Counted from the first letter of the stretch, positions 26,301-35,364 are shown. The stretch: DNA of 64,000 nt from Sanderia malayensis (GCA_013076295.1 RQOL01000658.1:2108001-2172000), one strand, 5' to 3'. The notes: a model not told the origin generated them from the letters alone. Numbers and translations: made by a program.

Positions 26301-26313
26301 TGAAGAATGGTAA
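1..26313 (+). CDS. ZZEF1: ZZEF1 orthologue (ZZ-type zinc finger and EF-hand domain protein 1), 5'-truncated by window edge
   Basis: A very large multi-exon gene; the N-terminal EF-hand part lies left of the window. A candidate first exon ends at a GT donor after about 170 (reads ...FYYGLSFIRLKL). Clear exons follow at 855-1087, 1303-1368, 1476-1622, 1716-1768, 2114-2192, 2332-2463, 2732-2848, 2959-3062, 3178-3258, 3628-3690, 3843-3925, 4010-4065, then about 55 more to the stop TAA at 26311-26313. Order of domains matches ZZEF1: APC10/DOC, long helical region, CUB-like, two ZZ fingers, second CUB-like, acidic tail. Splice phases join correctly where checked. ZZEF1 proteins of vertebrates are about 3000 aa, and the exon content here fits most of that. 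ZZ fingers of this family read histone-tail or SUMO-like N-termini; the whole protein's role is poorly defined. AATAAA signals lie at 26418 and 26648. Exact boundaries of many exons are by eye. Confidence 0.88.
197..830. repeat. 26-bp minisatellite (ATTGATCATTGATTGATGTT-type) in ZZEF1 intron
   Basis: About 24 tandem copies of a 26-base unit built from GATTGATGTTGATTAGATTG plus ATCATT or ATCATA. Copies differ at two or three positions only (GTTG/GTGG, CATT/CATA). The array ends about 25 bases before the acceptor at 854. Related degenerate AATCA-rich sequence recurs at 3265-3440 and 4735-4805. Confidence 0.9.
1303..2192 (+). other. ZZEF1: APC10/DOC domain exons of ZZEF1
   Basis: Five exons (1303-1368, 1476-1622, 1716-1768, 2114-2192, plus the start of 2332-2463) join in phase to give a galactose-binding-like DOC domain. 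It starts LTDGHTTSYWQSDGPARSHW, passes through SYMPHHIAILAGRD and ends with the family hallmark GCDTRVRQIKAVG. DOC domains occur in APC10, HERC2, CUL7/9 and ZZEF1; in the APC/C subunit the domain helps recognise substrates. Here it directly follows a linker exon (855-1087), which is the ZZEF1 position. The 79-base exon 2114-2192 sits behind a weak-looking TTTTCTAG acceptor but is required by both the frame and the domain. Confidence 0.85.
1806..1975 (+). repeat. dispersed element with (GATT)n head, copy 1
   Basis: After a short GATTGATTGATT run the sequence GGCAAATACGCTTACTATC begins a segment of about 160 bases. The same segment follows the long GATT array at 20430-20598 (copy 2), including GTATTGGTTTATG, CACTGAATAG and a shared GGAATTACA-like end. 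It is therefore an interspersed repeat, not unique intron sequence. Family unknown; it could be a SINE or MITE 3' part. Confidence 0.7.
3261..3440. repeat. degenerate AATCA-rich tandem repeat in ZZEF1 intron
   Basis: Loose repetition of AATCA(N)1-4 such as AATCATTAATCATTCAATC. A shorter patch lies at 4735-4805. It looks like the reverse complement of the ATTGAT-type repeats elsewhere in this gene. No coding potential. Confidence 0.6.
6475..7827 (+). repeat. 133-bp tandem repeat carrying TTAGGG telomere-like runs
   Basis: About ten tandem units of roughly 125-145 bases lie in the intron that follows the exon ending at 6359. Each unit has a GTGGCTGAGGCATTGGCC start, then 2-6 TTAGGG (or variant TTAGGC, TTCGGG) repeats, then a GC-rich part containing GCATGCGGAGGAGAAAGG, ACTGCGCAGGAGCGTAT and TGACGTAATTGTGTCCAT. 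Unit length varies mainly through the number of TTAGGG repeats. The last units (from about 7545) are more decayed. A diverged partial unit continues after the foldback element, at 8917-9040. Confidence 0.85.
7828..8916. mobile_element. 1.1-kb foldback/MITE-like element inserted in the telomere-like array
   Basis: The left end CAATGATATAAAGC is mirrored by GCTTTATATCATTG at the right end (8903-8916). The match continues inward for about 430 bases per arm. Paired blocks include AGGCCTAAAT with ATTTAGGCCT, CTCTAATTAAAGGTAAGTG with its complement near 8540, and GGTTTTGACATCCC (about 8213) with GGGATGTCAAAACC (8517-8530). Arms are imperfect (visibly diverged), with a loop of about 230 bases. No transposase ORF is present. 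The element is bounded on both sides by TTAGGG-type repeat sequence, so it appears to have inserted into the array. Class uncertain. Confidence 0.75.
8917..9040 (+). repeat. decayed telomere-like repeat unit right of the foldback element
   Basis: GGCTAAGGGTTAGGGTTAGG is followed by GCGTGTATGCGCAATG, CTACTACGCAGG and TGACGTCATACTCCATGACGTAAT. This keeps the order of motifs of the 133-bp unit at lower identity. It supports insertion of the foldback element inside a longer array. Confidence 0.6.
9260..9312 (-). repeat. dispersed GC-rich short repeat, copy 1
   Basis: AATTATATTCTGTTGCGCAG followed by CTTCACTTCGTTCCGCTACGC and AGCAGCAA is nearly the reverse complement of 49517-49568 in the second SLC26 gene. 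Both copies are intronic. Family unknown. Confidence 0.65.
10155..10436. repeat. purine-rich hexamer array (GAGCTA/GAGATA) in ZZEF1 intron
   Basis: About 45 tandem hexamers of the form GAGCTA, GAGATA, GAGTTA, GAACTT. Because six is a multiple of three and stops are rare, long repetitive ORFs appear on both strands (Glu-Leu on plus, Ser on minus). It lies in the intron 10048-10516, whose donor appears to be GC. Not a gene. Confidence 0.9.
11662..12588 (+). other. ZZEF1: first CUB-like beta-sandwich domain of ZZEF1
   Basis: Exons at about 11662-11730, 11882-11964, 12156-12240 and 12479-12588 encode one domain. It contains YDYLEFTDSKDRKRRF, then FKSGQKLHFFFHSDGSNNEW and GYKFKV. The pattern Y-DYL-x-F-T and F-HSDGS-NNEWGYKF is the CUB-like/beta-sandwich signature found in ZZEF1 and other giant E3-like proteins. 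A second copy of the same domain is encoded at 23.6-24.6 kb. The intron between exons three and four contains a short tandem repeat (12243-12340). Confidence 0.75.
12243..12340. repeat. short minisatellite in ZZEF1 intron
   Basis: About four copies of a unit of roughly 25 bases, TTTAGCCTGAGTGCTTCATT and variants with CTAACCTGAG. It begins straight after the exon end at about 12240. Confidence 0.7.
14124..14250 (+). repeat. 29-bp tandem repeat made of splice-acceptor-like units
   Basis: Units of the form CTCTACTTTCAGTTGATTTA end in AG at 14163, 14192, 14221 and 14250; a fifth, more decayed unit without a usable AG starts near 14124. Spacing between AGs is exactly 29 bases each time. The last unit is the acceptor of the coding exon at 14251. 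Confidence 0.8.
14251..14327 (+). other. ZZEF1: ZZEF1 exon behind a duplicated 3' splice-site array
   Basis: The exon reads IRSCKEKCLFLLKFAGLSK and joins in phase 1 to the exon that ends at about 14046 (EEP). Its acceptor CTCTACTTTCAG is the last of four near-identical pyrimidine-tract + AG units, with AGs ending at 14163, 14192, 14221 and 14250. Units are exactly 29 bases apart, so use of the next unit upstream changes the frame. Use of the first unit is in frame but meets a TGA. Only the last site keeps the ORF open. Confidence 0.7.
16077..16775 (+). other. ZZEF1: tandem ZZ zinc fingers of ZZEF1
   Basis: ZZ finger 1 is encoded by exons 16077-16218 and 16341-16392: C-x2-C (CDGC), C-x2-C (CLNC), C-x2-C (CARC) and the His pair in EGHTDDHEI. 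ZZ finger 2 is encoded by 16503-16616 and about 16734-16775: CNNC, CVDC, CYGC, then a His-rich SHEASHTTTKH segment. All Zn-ligand positions of both fingers are present. Two adjacent ZZ fingers in a protein with a DOC domain is diagnostic for ZZEF1. In known family members they bind N-terminal tails of histone H3 or SUMO. An intron separates the Cys part from the His part in both fingers, consistent with an old duplication of the finger. Confidence 0.85.
17157..17217. repeat. perfect 28-bp hairpin with 5-nt loop in ZZEF1 intron
   Basis: The left arm 17157-17184 (AGAGCTTGATGCAGCTACAA...) is an exact reverse complement of the right arm 17190-17217, with loop GTATG. It begins 37 bases into an intron. 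Downstream, 17260-17345, weaker copies of AGCTGCAACAAGCTCTTC-like sequence occur, so the arm belongs to a local repeat family. Confidence 0.85.
19059..19165 (+). repeat. CTCTACCTCTCCCTCCCACC dispersed repeat cluster
   Basis: Three partial units of GTATATGATGCTCTACCTCT plus CCCTCCCACCC and TTCTACA(A/G)AG in one ZZEF1 intron. Single copies recur at 19918-19966 and 23459-23530. They are pyrimidine-rich and include TTTCTACAG, which resembles a splice acceptor. Confidence 0.6.
19975..20440. repeat. (GATT)n array with periodic GGTTT interruptions
   Basis: About 460 bases of GATTGATTGATT broken at intervals by GATGGTTT. It lies in the ZZEF1 intron between the exon ending at about 19823 and that starting at 20778. 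It produces a spurious Ile-Asn-Gln-Ser ORF on the minus strand. Confidence 0.95.
20430..20598 (+). repeat. dispersed element with (GATT)n head, copy 2
   Basis: GGCAAATACGCTTACTATC to a GAATTACAG-like end matches 1824-1975 in the first kilobases of the window, including GTAAGGTATTGGTTTATG. Both copies are preceded by GATT repeats and lie on the same strand. Confidence 0.7.
20978..21028 (+). repeat. tRNA-derived SINE fragment (5' half)
   Basis: GTGGTGTAGCCTACTGGTTA then AGGCGCTGGATTTCG resembles a Pol III A-box region of a tRNA-related SINE. No B box follows; the sequence runs into an ATT microsatellite (21035-21070). Probably a 5' fragment. Confidence 0.4.
21838..21918. repeat. (ACAT)n microsatellite
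   Basis: ATACATACATACATACATAC with a short TATATA interruption, in a ZZEF1 intron just before the exon at about 21950. Confidence 0.95.
23326..23576. mobile_element. TA-flanked MITE with 26-bp terminal inverted repeats
   Basis: The left end TACAGTAAAACCCGCATAGA (to 23351) is the imperfect reverse complement of the right end at 23548-23576 (GGTTCTTATATGCGGGCTTT to GCGTA). Element length is 251 bases and both ends carry TA, as in Tc1/mariner-type MITEs. It contains an ACAATGGTCTATTGTATTTG segment and a CTCTACCTCTTCC copy. Related ends are seen at 4557-4582, 40582-40608 and 50483-50509. No coding capacity. Confidence 0.7.
23631..24641 (+). other. ZZEF1: second CUB-like domain of ZZEF1
   Basis: Exons at about 23631-23774, 23932-23983, 24098-24211, 24326-24415 and 24583-24641 encode a domain with SESEHKYKHNT, GATSLFIRFDDRC, YSCDELTIASS and VYYKFTSDASNNDWGWKFTV. 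The closing NNDWGWKF matches NNEWGYKF of the first copy near 12.2 kb, so the two are related. The EHKYxxN segment also matches a segment at about 11.48 kb (SKHKYENN), showing that the duplicated unit extends upstream of the core. A beta-sandwich fold is inferred from family resemblance. Confidence 0.75.
26160..26313 (+). other. ZZEF1: ZZEF1 last exon: acidic Ser/Asp/Glu C-terminal tail
   Basis: The final coding exon joins to the exon ending TKESG at about 25968 and reads SSRIEITGNNSEWSESEDQ, continuing with an acidic run to ...TSSSDEEW and TAA at 26311-26313. The tail is low complexity and rich in D, E and S. Stop position is directly visible; the acceptor is the CAG at about 26152-26154. AATAAA motifs at 26418-26423 and 26648-26653 are candidate polyadenylation signals. 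Confidence 0.75.
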
Positions 26314-27844
26314 CATGCAACACAAAGTACAGTTATCTAAAGTCAGTAAGTTTTTCAAAACAACTTTTCAACACTAAATTTCAACGTAGTCAAGTAAAAT
26401 TATTTCTCGATTTTCTTAATAAATTCAAGAGCTTGCTCTGACGTATTCCATCCCTAAAATTAGTTATTCGTAGTTATTTACGTGGTTGGAAAATCTGTTT
26501 AGTTCGTTAAACGGCACTTTTCTTGCTTGATTTAGAATTTAATTAGGGCTGAATTTGCTGAGAATCCCTCATCTGTCGGGCTGAAAATTTGTAAGATTTC
26601 ATGTACTGTAAGCTTGTACAAGTTATAAGCATAAACAACAGAAACTGAATAAAAGATGTTTCGAAAAATCGAAGTTAAGTAAAGACGATGGCCCATTTTG
26701 TTAATTGATCAAAGTTTTTGTTGATTTAAATAGGATGATATTCTTTTTAATGTTGTTTGATTTGTGTTTAGTTCTGTAGTTGTGTGTCTATATTGCTCAC
26801 CATAGCATTCCTGACTTTTGAATGCAACACGTTTTCATTTATGCTTTTACGATTTTGAAATTCCATCTTTATCAAAAATGCAATTTAACAAGAGAAGTAT
26901 TAATTTTGGGTTCACAAGTTTTGAGAATTTGCATGTTCTGTTACCAGCTCTCTGTGTGCTTAGCTGCACAAATATTTTGATAATATTTGCTTTGCTTTAT
27001 TATTTATGGACATTGCTAACATCATTCTCCTCATTTTTAGTCTTGTCTGGTTTGATGTAATGGACAAAAGAGGTTTACGGACTATAATAGAAGCTGTAAC
27101 CTCTTAGTGGTGCAAATATGTCCCTTAGATCTGTTGTGCTTATTAAAAAGAAACGATTCCATTATCACAATCATTCTTTTGGCAGGAGTAAATTTAATAT
27201 TTAGTCCATTGGAGATGCTTTAAAAAAAGAACCTACTTCAAGGGCTAGTTTTTAAAGTTCCTTATTTTAGGACCTGTTTTGACCAAATTGTAGTACTAAA
27301 AAATTTGTTTAACAGTTCCATAATTTTAGCTTGCTGGTTAAAGATGGTATGGATGCAAAAAAAGCTTTGAAATTCAAACTTTACTTAAAATTACAGCTAA
27401 AAACAAGGCCTTCTGCAGGTTCTTGAAAAATGGGGTTCTTTTTTAAAAGAAGCATCTATGTGCACACTCAGAGTGCTTTCCATATGTTTATCCACAATAT
27501 TCAATAGAACACGAGGTCAACATTTAAAAAGACAAAGATAACTAACAACAATATCTTTTTGCTATACTTTTTCAATGTTAACAATCCTACATGCTTTACA
27601 TTCAGGTGACAGTACTAATATCAAAAGATTGTTGGTTCTTTACTTTCTAATTAAGAATTTTAACTCAAAGTTGGCATCAAATTTTAGTTAGTTCTTCTAA
27701 AACGTTTACCTTTAACATTGAACAAAGCAGATAAGAAGATATAAACGTAATACACTGAGGTTTTTAGTAGAGTTTTGTGTTAAAAGTTGCTTTCTAATAC
27801 CATAGCAAGAGATAATCCATAAAATTTAGGCATTCGTAAAGGAT
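26314..27844. other. intergenic / 3'-UTR region between ZZEF1 and KDELR (convergent)
   Basis: It holds the ZZEF1 3' end with AATAAA at 26418 and 26648, and, from the other side, the KDELR 3' UTR. AT-rich; no supported ORF, RNA gene or repeat array was seen. Confidence 0.6.
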
Positions 27845-29101
27845 CTAAGCTGGCAATTTCAGGCTTTTTCCTTTGATAACTGAAAAAAATGAATGCAACA
27901 ACATAAGATTTTGTTTCTCTTTGAAGAAAATTAACAGTAAAGCATGTCTGAGTGCATTTTGGTATGCTGCTTACCTTTAGTTATATACAAATAGAAGAAG
28001 TCACAGTATAGCACAGTTTGAACGCAACCAGCAACAATAGCAATAAGATCGAAAAATCCCTCAAAATGGTAACGATAGATCCAATTCAAGATGTACAATG
28101 CTCTATATGATCCCAATGCAAACAGGTAATGGCTAGTGATACTCTCGGCTTCCCCCGTCTTGGAGATCATGAACAATTGGGGTAAGATGGCAACTGATTC
28201 CAAATAGATTGAGAACGTCCAAAGAACCTAAGACATAAAATGATACAATTAATAAGATCTCACAGTTGTGAGAATATCGAATGATATACATGCTTATATA
28301 CATACCTCAAGAGTTGTCAGTTCATGGTTGACAAGTATAGCCAGGCCAGCGACAGGGACAACAACGAATTCAACTCGGAATGTGTCATGGTTGTGGTCAT
28401 ATGTTGCCTTGAACTTTACGTAGACCAGGTAGACAGTGGCAAGGGATGTAGCAATGAAAATGATCTTCATTGTCGTGTTGTAGATAGAAATGAATGAGGT
28501 GACAAGGTCAAGATATCTCGTCAAGAAAACCAATGCAAACATGATCTGACTCTTTCCAGAAATACCTGGAAAATGAAAAAGGAAATCAAATAAAACCATT
28601 ATTCATTAAAACACCTGCTTGTGATAAAAATACAAGACAAATGCACTGGGTATGGAAATCAATATAAATTCCAAATATCGAGTTATTTGGATTTAAAAAT
28701 AATTTTCAAGAAATCTAAGCAGCAACGTAATTCATAGCGCGTAAACTCGTGTCGTGTCAAGTGTCAAGTCAACTATATAACAAAGTCACACAAAGGAACA
28801 TTTATGAACATTTATCTATATCGGGAGTCCTTTGAAATATATCATAAAATACAGTGCCGCAAATCAAAGGTTTATAAAAACTGGCGTTATTGAACTAAAG
28901 TATCTGTTAGCTTATCATTTACATTACTATGTGCTGGTGGAGGAAGAAAGAATATACCTCGAGGGCCTAAATCAAAAATCCACGTTGTCGAACGTAAACA
29001 ATATATCTACCTGCGCAAGACCTTGACTTCCATATCTTCCAAAGAAGCAGCAAGATTGCTAGAACGTGTGAAAGATCTCCTGTTAGCCTGAAAACATTCA
29101 T
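27845..29101 (-). CDS. KDELR: ER lumen protein-retaining receptor (KDEL receptor)
   Basis: Four exons on the minus strand: 29011-29101, 28306-28565, 27975-28227 and 27845-27879. All junctions are GT-AG and the phases match, giving 639 bases = 212 aa, the usual KDELR length. The protein starts [20 protein letters not shown] and contains [40 protein letters not shown] and [17 protein letters not shown]; it ends KGKSLKLPA. This seven-helix receptor binds C-terminal KDEL-type signals in the Golgi and returns ER residents in COPI vesicles; the short C-terminal Lys-rich tail is the retrieval segment. It is divergent with the SLC26 gene (start 29775) and convergent with ZZEF1. Whether it corresponds to KDELR1, 2 or 3 cannot be said; invertebrates usually have one gene. 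Confidence 0.95.
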
Positions 29102-29774
29102 ATTTTCGCAAAGGTGGATCCAACCATGGGAATTAAGAATTGCCTTATTGCTTTCCCTTCAAACTCACAAAGCATCCAATAATTTTCAAGCAGCTATCTC
29201 CGTTCGCCACGTCGGCAAATCGCGCAGGCGCATGAACAAAGTTACGTACACGAGATTTAGCCTCGTTTTGAAAAAGAGGATGATTTTGGCAGGTTAGAGA
29301 CCCAATGGCAGTGGTGATGGTGGTGATCACATGATAATGGCAGTCAGAACTCAGAAAGGAGGAAGTCAATTTTTATGCAGTGGTTTATCGAGTAAAATTC
29401 ATTTAGAAGGGGGAAAAAGATGTCCCTGAAAAATACCAAGACCATTTATGGCTTCATTGTTGCAGATTTTGGTTAATAATATTCAACCAGGCCAAGTATC
29501 GAGTAAGTAAACGAGACATATTTTAGTTTAAGTCCTTTAGGCCCCAGCGGCCTTTTTTGGAATGTACCTGGACAATTTATTGTTGAGTGTTTATTTAATA
29601 AATTGTCTATTTGAGTATTAAACTCATTAAAACCTCAGAATAAAATAAACGAAGAAATAAAAATTTTACAGCGTTTCTAGCTTGCCCCGCTTTGAGTTCA
29701 AAGCTTTTTTTATAGATATTTGACATTCCATTCAAGTACTTTTCTTTCTTCAACCGAAATAACCTGTCAACAAC
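29102..29774. promoter_or_regulatory. shared divergent promoter region of KDELR and SLC26 gene 1
   Basis: The two start codons face away from each other 673 bases apart, so both promoters and 5' UTRs must fit here unless an untranslated exon lies elsewhere. A GC-richer patch with TACGTACACGAGA and GCGCAGGCGC is at 29205-29265, nearer KDELR. No TATA box was assigned. A short minus-strand ORF here has no family resemblance and was not called. Confidence 0.4.
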
Positions 29775-31848
29775 ATGGTTCAGGGATATTCATTAATAGA
29801 GAATCAAAGATGTCCTGAAAGCAACAGCATTAACAGTGATATAAATAATGAAAAGAGCTTTTCTAGACGCTGGATTGTACCATTTGTTCACAAGTACCTT
29901 CCAATCACAGTATGGCTACCAAAGTATACCCTCAGCTGCCTGCTTTCTGATTTCATTGCTGGAATAACCGTTGGTTTAATGGTTGTGCCCCAGGCATTGG
30001 CATACGCATCGCTTGCAGGCTTACAGAATCAGTATGGATTATATTCTAGTTTTATGGGATGTTTTATTTACTGTGTATTTGGAACCGCTAAAGATCTGAC
30101 ACTTGGTCCTACTGCCATTCTATCACTGATGGTAAACATTTATGGCCTTCCAGATGATCCTGAGTTTACAGTGACATTCACGTTTTGTGTTGGATTTGTT
30201 CTTCTGGGAATGGGAATCCTAAGGCTTGGTTTCTTGGTTAATTTCATATCTGTTCCAGTAATTAGTGCATTCACATCTGCTGCTGCTATTGTGATTGCAA
30301 TGAGTCAATTAAAAGATATTCTTGGACTTCATGATATTCCACGGAACTTTGTCCTCAGCATAAAGGCAATGGTAGTCAAGATAGGAGATGTGAATCCATG
30401 GGATATCCTTTACGGAGTCTCTTGCATGATAGTGTTGATGCTGCTTAGGCAACTTTTGAAGATTGAATGGAGAGAACCTGAACCAGATGAAAAAGTACCA
30501 TGTTGCAAAGTTTTTCTTAAGAAGTTCACAGTGCTGCTTGGCACAGGAAGGAATGCTGTGCTCTTGTTTGTCTCGATAATTATTGGATATATTTTGGTTG
30601 AAAAAAATGATGGAAATGTTTTAACATTGACAGATAATATTGATTTCGGTCTTCCACCATTTGAGGTTGGTGTATTTTTATTCAGTAAATAAACTCCATT
30701 ATTCACAAGTTTATTTGTGACCAAATTTATTTGTGTCCAAGTTTATTTATGACCAACTGATAGTCAAAATACTTAGTCACACTTTCTTTCTTCTTTTTAG
30801 CCTCCAACTTTTTCCTTTACAAGAAACAACACCCACATTTCATTTTCTGATATGCTTAATCAGTATGGCTCTGGTCTTATTGTTGTCCCTCTTATCTCCT
30901 TCATGGAAGCCATTGCAATTGGGAAAGCGTTCAGTAGGATAAACAATTACAAAATAATAGCATCGCAAGAACTGATTGCACTCGGCATTGCAAATATACT
31001 CAGCTCATTTGTCTCTGCTTATCCAATTACTGGAAGCTTCTCTCGGACTGCCGTGAATTCACAAAGTGGTGTAAGAACACCGGCTGGAGGTTTGTTTGCT
31101 TTCTTTACTTTCTTTACTTTGTTTACTTTGCTTCATTTAGTTTTCTATTTTGTTCTTCATGTCATACCATCTAAACAATCCTTAATACCTAGTATTTTTA
31201 TTATCTGAGGTTGAGATATCAAGTACTGCACATTTTTTAGGTATATTCACTGGTGTCCTTGTCATATTGGCAATAAAGTTCTTGACGCCAGCATTCCAGT
31301 ACATACCTCGGGCATGTCTTGGTGCTATCATTATTCTTGCCGTCTTGCAAATGGTTGATTACAAAATCGTGAAGAAAATCTGGACTGTTAAGCGACTTGA
31401 CATAATACCATTAATTCTAACATTCCTTGCTTGTTTCTATTCTCTTGAATTTGGACTTCTTGTCGGTGCTGGTGTGTCACTGGTTATCCTTCTTTACCCG
31501 CAACTCTACCCAAACATCGAGCTTGATATCAAAGAGATAACAGTTCTCAAAGTCAACAATGGAATTTCTTTCTCCGGGATAGAACATCTCTCTAATCAAA
31601 TCGAAAGTCTGATGTCATCAAACGAACCGCCTCTTATGATCATGCTCGATTTTTCCGGCGTGACGTCAATCGATTTCACCGTTGTCAACGAGCTTGCGGC
31701 AGTGTTTATAGAAACAAGGAGCCTCGGTATCGAGATTTACGTCACTAATTTGAAAGTGAGTGTCCGACAGATATTCTTGCACGCTAATCTTCAGGAATAC
31801 ATTGCAAGAAATTCACACGGTGTTCATGAGCGAACACCATTAATTTGA
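29775..31848 (+). CDS. SLC26/SulP family anion transporter, gene 1
   Basis: Three exons, 29775-30665, 30801-31089 and 31241-31848, join in phase (0, then 1) to 595 aa. The SulP core shows LMVVPQALAYASLAGLQNQY, GLYSSFMGCFIYCVFGTAKD and LGPTAI at residues of about 75-120, then SAFTSAAAIVIAMSQLK and GSFSRTAVNSQSGVRTPAGG. The C-terminal STAS domain includes LMIMLDFSGVTSIDFTVVNE. The family moves sulfate, chloride, bicarbonate, oxalate or iodide across membranes. Its shortness and single compact STAS domain resemble SLC26A11-type proteins, but the substrate cannot be read from sequence. The exon 1 donor GAG|GTTGGT is weak. AATAAA is at 31977-31982. A second SLC26 gene at 48566-51737 shares both intron positions. 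Confidence 0.92.
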
Positions 31849-34800
31849 ACATTGAAAGATTTGAAAAAATAACACTATACTCCACAACCTAGAAATTGAT
31901 TGCACAGATTTTTATAAGAATATAGTTAATAAGCATATTGAGGCTCAAATTCTCTAAAATTTAAGAATAATGTAAGAATAAAGCCAGGTTTAAGCGTCAA
32001 AAGAACTTTGTTTATTTGAGCTCTTTCACAAAGCAAAACGAGGGTAGTTTAAGAAAAACTTCAGAATATTTTCAAGCTTGAAGTAAAATTTTTTAAGAAT
32101 ATTGAGCCTCCGCAAAAAATTAGTATTTTTATTGTCATAAAGAAATGTTCAGATGATTAGTTAACTGATTTAACAGTGCAATTTGATTGTTCTAGGTTTT
32201 CCTATAAAATATTGTAGACGTTTCTTTTGCAATGCATTAATTGGCAATAGCATGATAGCATGATAGAATATAAATAGGATATGTGATATCAACATTTCGA
32301 ATAAAAATAGTATTGTTGTAACATGTTTTTATATGATAGTAGATATTTGATGTTGATTGTTATTCGTGTTTAATTAATTATTTGATAGAATATTTTAAAT
32401 AGCTTGTGATGATTGGAGCGTAGCTGCCTTGTAAAAAATAATCAGGAATATATTTTGCGTCAGGTTTTTGTAGAAATATACAATGATGATAATGAAATGG
32501 ACAATGATGATAATAACTTTTTATTTTTTATTTATGTTCGTTTTATTCTCGTCTAGACATGACTTGCAATTGTGGCTTCTCCATCTTGTATTTAGCGAAA
32601 GTAAGATGGCAGATTAGCTGTCTGCAGTGTTGTTTGTAGTTTATTGATTTCTATTACTTAAATAGTTTGTTTTTGTTGTCTGAGAATTGTTGCTTATCTT
32701 ATCATCTCCGTCAGTTGTTTTTGCATTTTCAACTTGCCACATTGCATGACCGCCAACTTCTTCTTGTTATTCAACATTGGCACTAATTCGATTTGCGATG
32801 TGCGATACATTTTAATGATAAGATGCAAGACCACATGCGAATGCTGCTCTGAATATGATCCCTTCAAGTTATCCCTTGAAAATATGGTAATCAATGGAAG
32901 AAAAGTTCAAAACAAAGGTCTTTGACAGGTACCAACTCCCACTGTACCTCTGGGAGGTGGGACAAAATCCCATAAACATGGCTGACAATGAATTTGATGC
33001 TTATACCACGCATTTGGCAACTTGGATGCTTATAACACGCATTTGGAATTTCCAACTGCGTGTTATAAATATCAAATCGCATTTAGATATGCTGGAAAGA
33101 GTTTTTTGAATTAAAATGTAATAAATTATGCTATTATTATGGTGTATTCCCTAAGTCTTCAGTTGGGTTATTAATTCAAGTCTCTCGGGTTTAATAGCTC
33201 CGTGTTCGGGTGCAATACCAAACTATGCAACGCATCACATCTTCTATGAATTCTTAACTTTGGGTTCATTTGTATTTTGGTTGCAAGGACTACAGGAAGA
33301 TGTCAACATTTGAAACTTCCAAACCTAAGAATACCAGGCGAGGTAACTTTTTATTGTTATCATATCGCTGCCTATTTCACTTCTCGTGACTTTAAAGGTG
33401 CTATAGGTTGTGGCCCGGGGCGTATGCTAACTTTATCGGGATTTGTATAGAAGAATTGTCATACGTCTTGTCTTCGGTCTGTGATCATTCAAAAAGCGAA
33501 ATCTCGCCAATCCAATTTAGGCGTACGCCATGAGTGAACCTTATCGCTAGCAAATATTTTTGATAACTATAATAGTCCTAACAGATGGCCTGGTCGGCTC
33601 ACATGAAATATGCTACCCATTTCTTCAATTCATATAGATGCCAGTTGCCATTTATGCCATGTTTCTGGTCAATATTTTTGCCACGACCTAACCCTGAATG
33701 TTATCGAGAGTTTGGGCCTATGTAGTTTGAAAACACGCGGGAAAAATATTTAGATACGCCATTCTTATACATTTCTGCTATTTTAGAGCATTAAAAATGA
33801 AAAACAAAACTTAAAACTTCGAGTTGTGGAATTAGACAGGTAAATTAAACAGGTAAACAGGTATATCTTAAACTTTCACTTGTTTTTCCAAGTGGTTTGT
33901 GCAGCTTTTTCACTTTTATTTATTTGAAAGCGTAAGGAGCAATAAAAGTCTATTAACCATCTCGTGTATTTATGGCTATTTCTGGTTGTAGTTTGAAACT
34001 TTTGCGGCTCTTCATTATCTACATGTTTACATTTTAACGTCCTAATTCGGGTGAAATATAAATCAAATGTTTTGCAAAACTTTTCATCAAGGAATTCCAT
34101 AACAACAGCCACCAGTGGGATTATTAAATTGCCTCCTTCATTAAGTTAAAACATGAAAAGTCTTAGGTAATGTCTTCAAAAGCCGTTATGTCTGATTTTC
34201 AGAAAACCATATACATCATCTGACCAAATGACAGCAGTTACAAATGCGAAAAAATTAAATGTTAAGTCTTGGCTCGGCGAGGCCTAGACAGGAAATGAAA
34301 TTATGAAAGACCAAGAGCCATTTTCAACAGCGCATTTCGTTGTTAAGCACGCTTTATCGTTACATTTAATCAACATTGATTCACCAAAATTGATAAAACT
34401 GATCAACTAATAAAACTAATGGTTATAATGTTAATTTGCATTTCAAGATAACAAACATAATGAGCGGAGTGAATTTGGAGGATCTCCATTGAGTGCAAAG
34501 AATCTTTGAATTGTATCTTCCACTGTTTTTGCTTCTTATCTTCGAAGTGTAAACAAGATGTGCGCAAAGCATTCTGGGACCATTGTTGGCTCAAACTGGT
34601 TCGAAATTATCTTAATGCTGTAAAGTCATAGGGAACTGAAGTAGTCTATTCTATGCTTCTTCATAGGGACAAATGTTGACGTCAATTCCCGAAGTTTTTA
34701 ATCCGACCCGACCCACCAGGTAATTGAAATCAATCATAGAATTTAAAATATTTCCAATACAATCTTCTTTCATAGTTTTTAGTTTGATTTATAAACAAAT

Positions 34801-35364
34801 GGCGGTTTAACCATTCCTAAATTTGATTAGGATGTAAAACTATGGCAGCACAGGCAGAATTATGAGTTATTATAATTATGGAAAAAACCAGCTAGTGAGA
34901 ATCACTTTTATTGGAATTCTCCGCCTTTTAAGTTTGTTAAAGTTTAATAAATTCAAGGGTTTTGATGTCATGCAATGGGCTTCCGTAAACACTATAGAAA
35001 CGGCCCAAAAGAACTTGCAATGCTATTAATCAGAATTCTCAAGTGACCTGATCTTTGTATGGCTGTTTTGAGATGTGGTTTGCCGCTTATGTTGCTTGGT
35101 CCCGTTGAAATACGTTCGAGTCTTGCTGCTGTCGGAAATTGAACCTGAGACTGACCCGTGCAATGTCTTAGTGCCATAGCAATGCAGGCAAGAAAAATAA
35201 AGACACAATTATTGATCTCATAATAGCTATATTATCATGAAAATTCGGACTTGTGTCTCTAGAAAATTCTAATGCTTAATTATCTAACTCTTATTTTTCT
35301 TTGTAAATCTAGTTGATGGAATATTTGACTAAAACTTTATTCTTTATTTTTCAGTCGAAATTAA
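31849..35364. other. intergenic region between SLC26 gene 1 and FoxB-like gene
   Basis: AT-rich sequence. It holds the SLC26 3' UTR (AATAAA at 31977). A short direct repetition of TTATA-CACGCATTTGG occurs at 33000-33065. No supported gene was found. A lone acceptor-ORF-donor pattern at about 33293-33340 could be a small exon but has no partner. Confidence 0.5.

Noticed and set aside
29145..29369. 74-aa minus-strand ORF upstream of KDELR
   Set aside because: No family features; lies in the promoter/5' UTR zone.
33293..33340. Possible first coding exon (MSTFETSKPKNTRR) with acceptor and donor
   Set aside because: No second exon in frame could be found on the plus strand within several kilobases.
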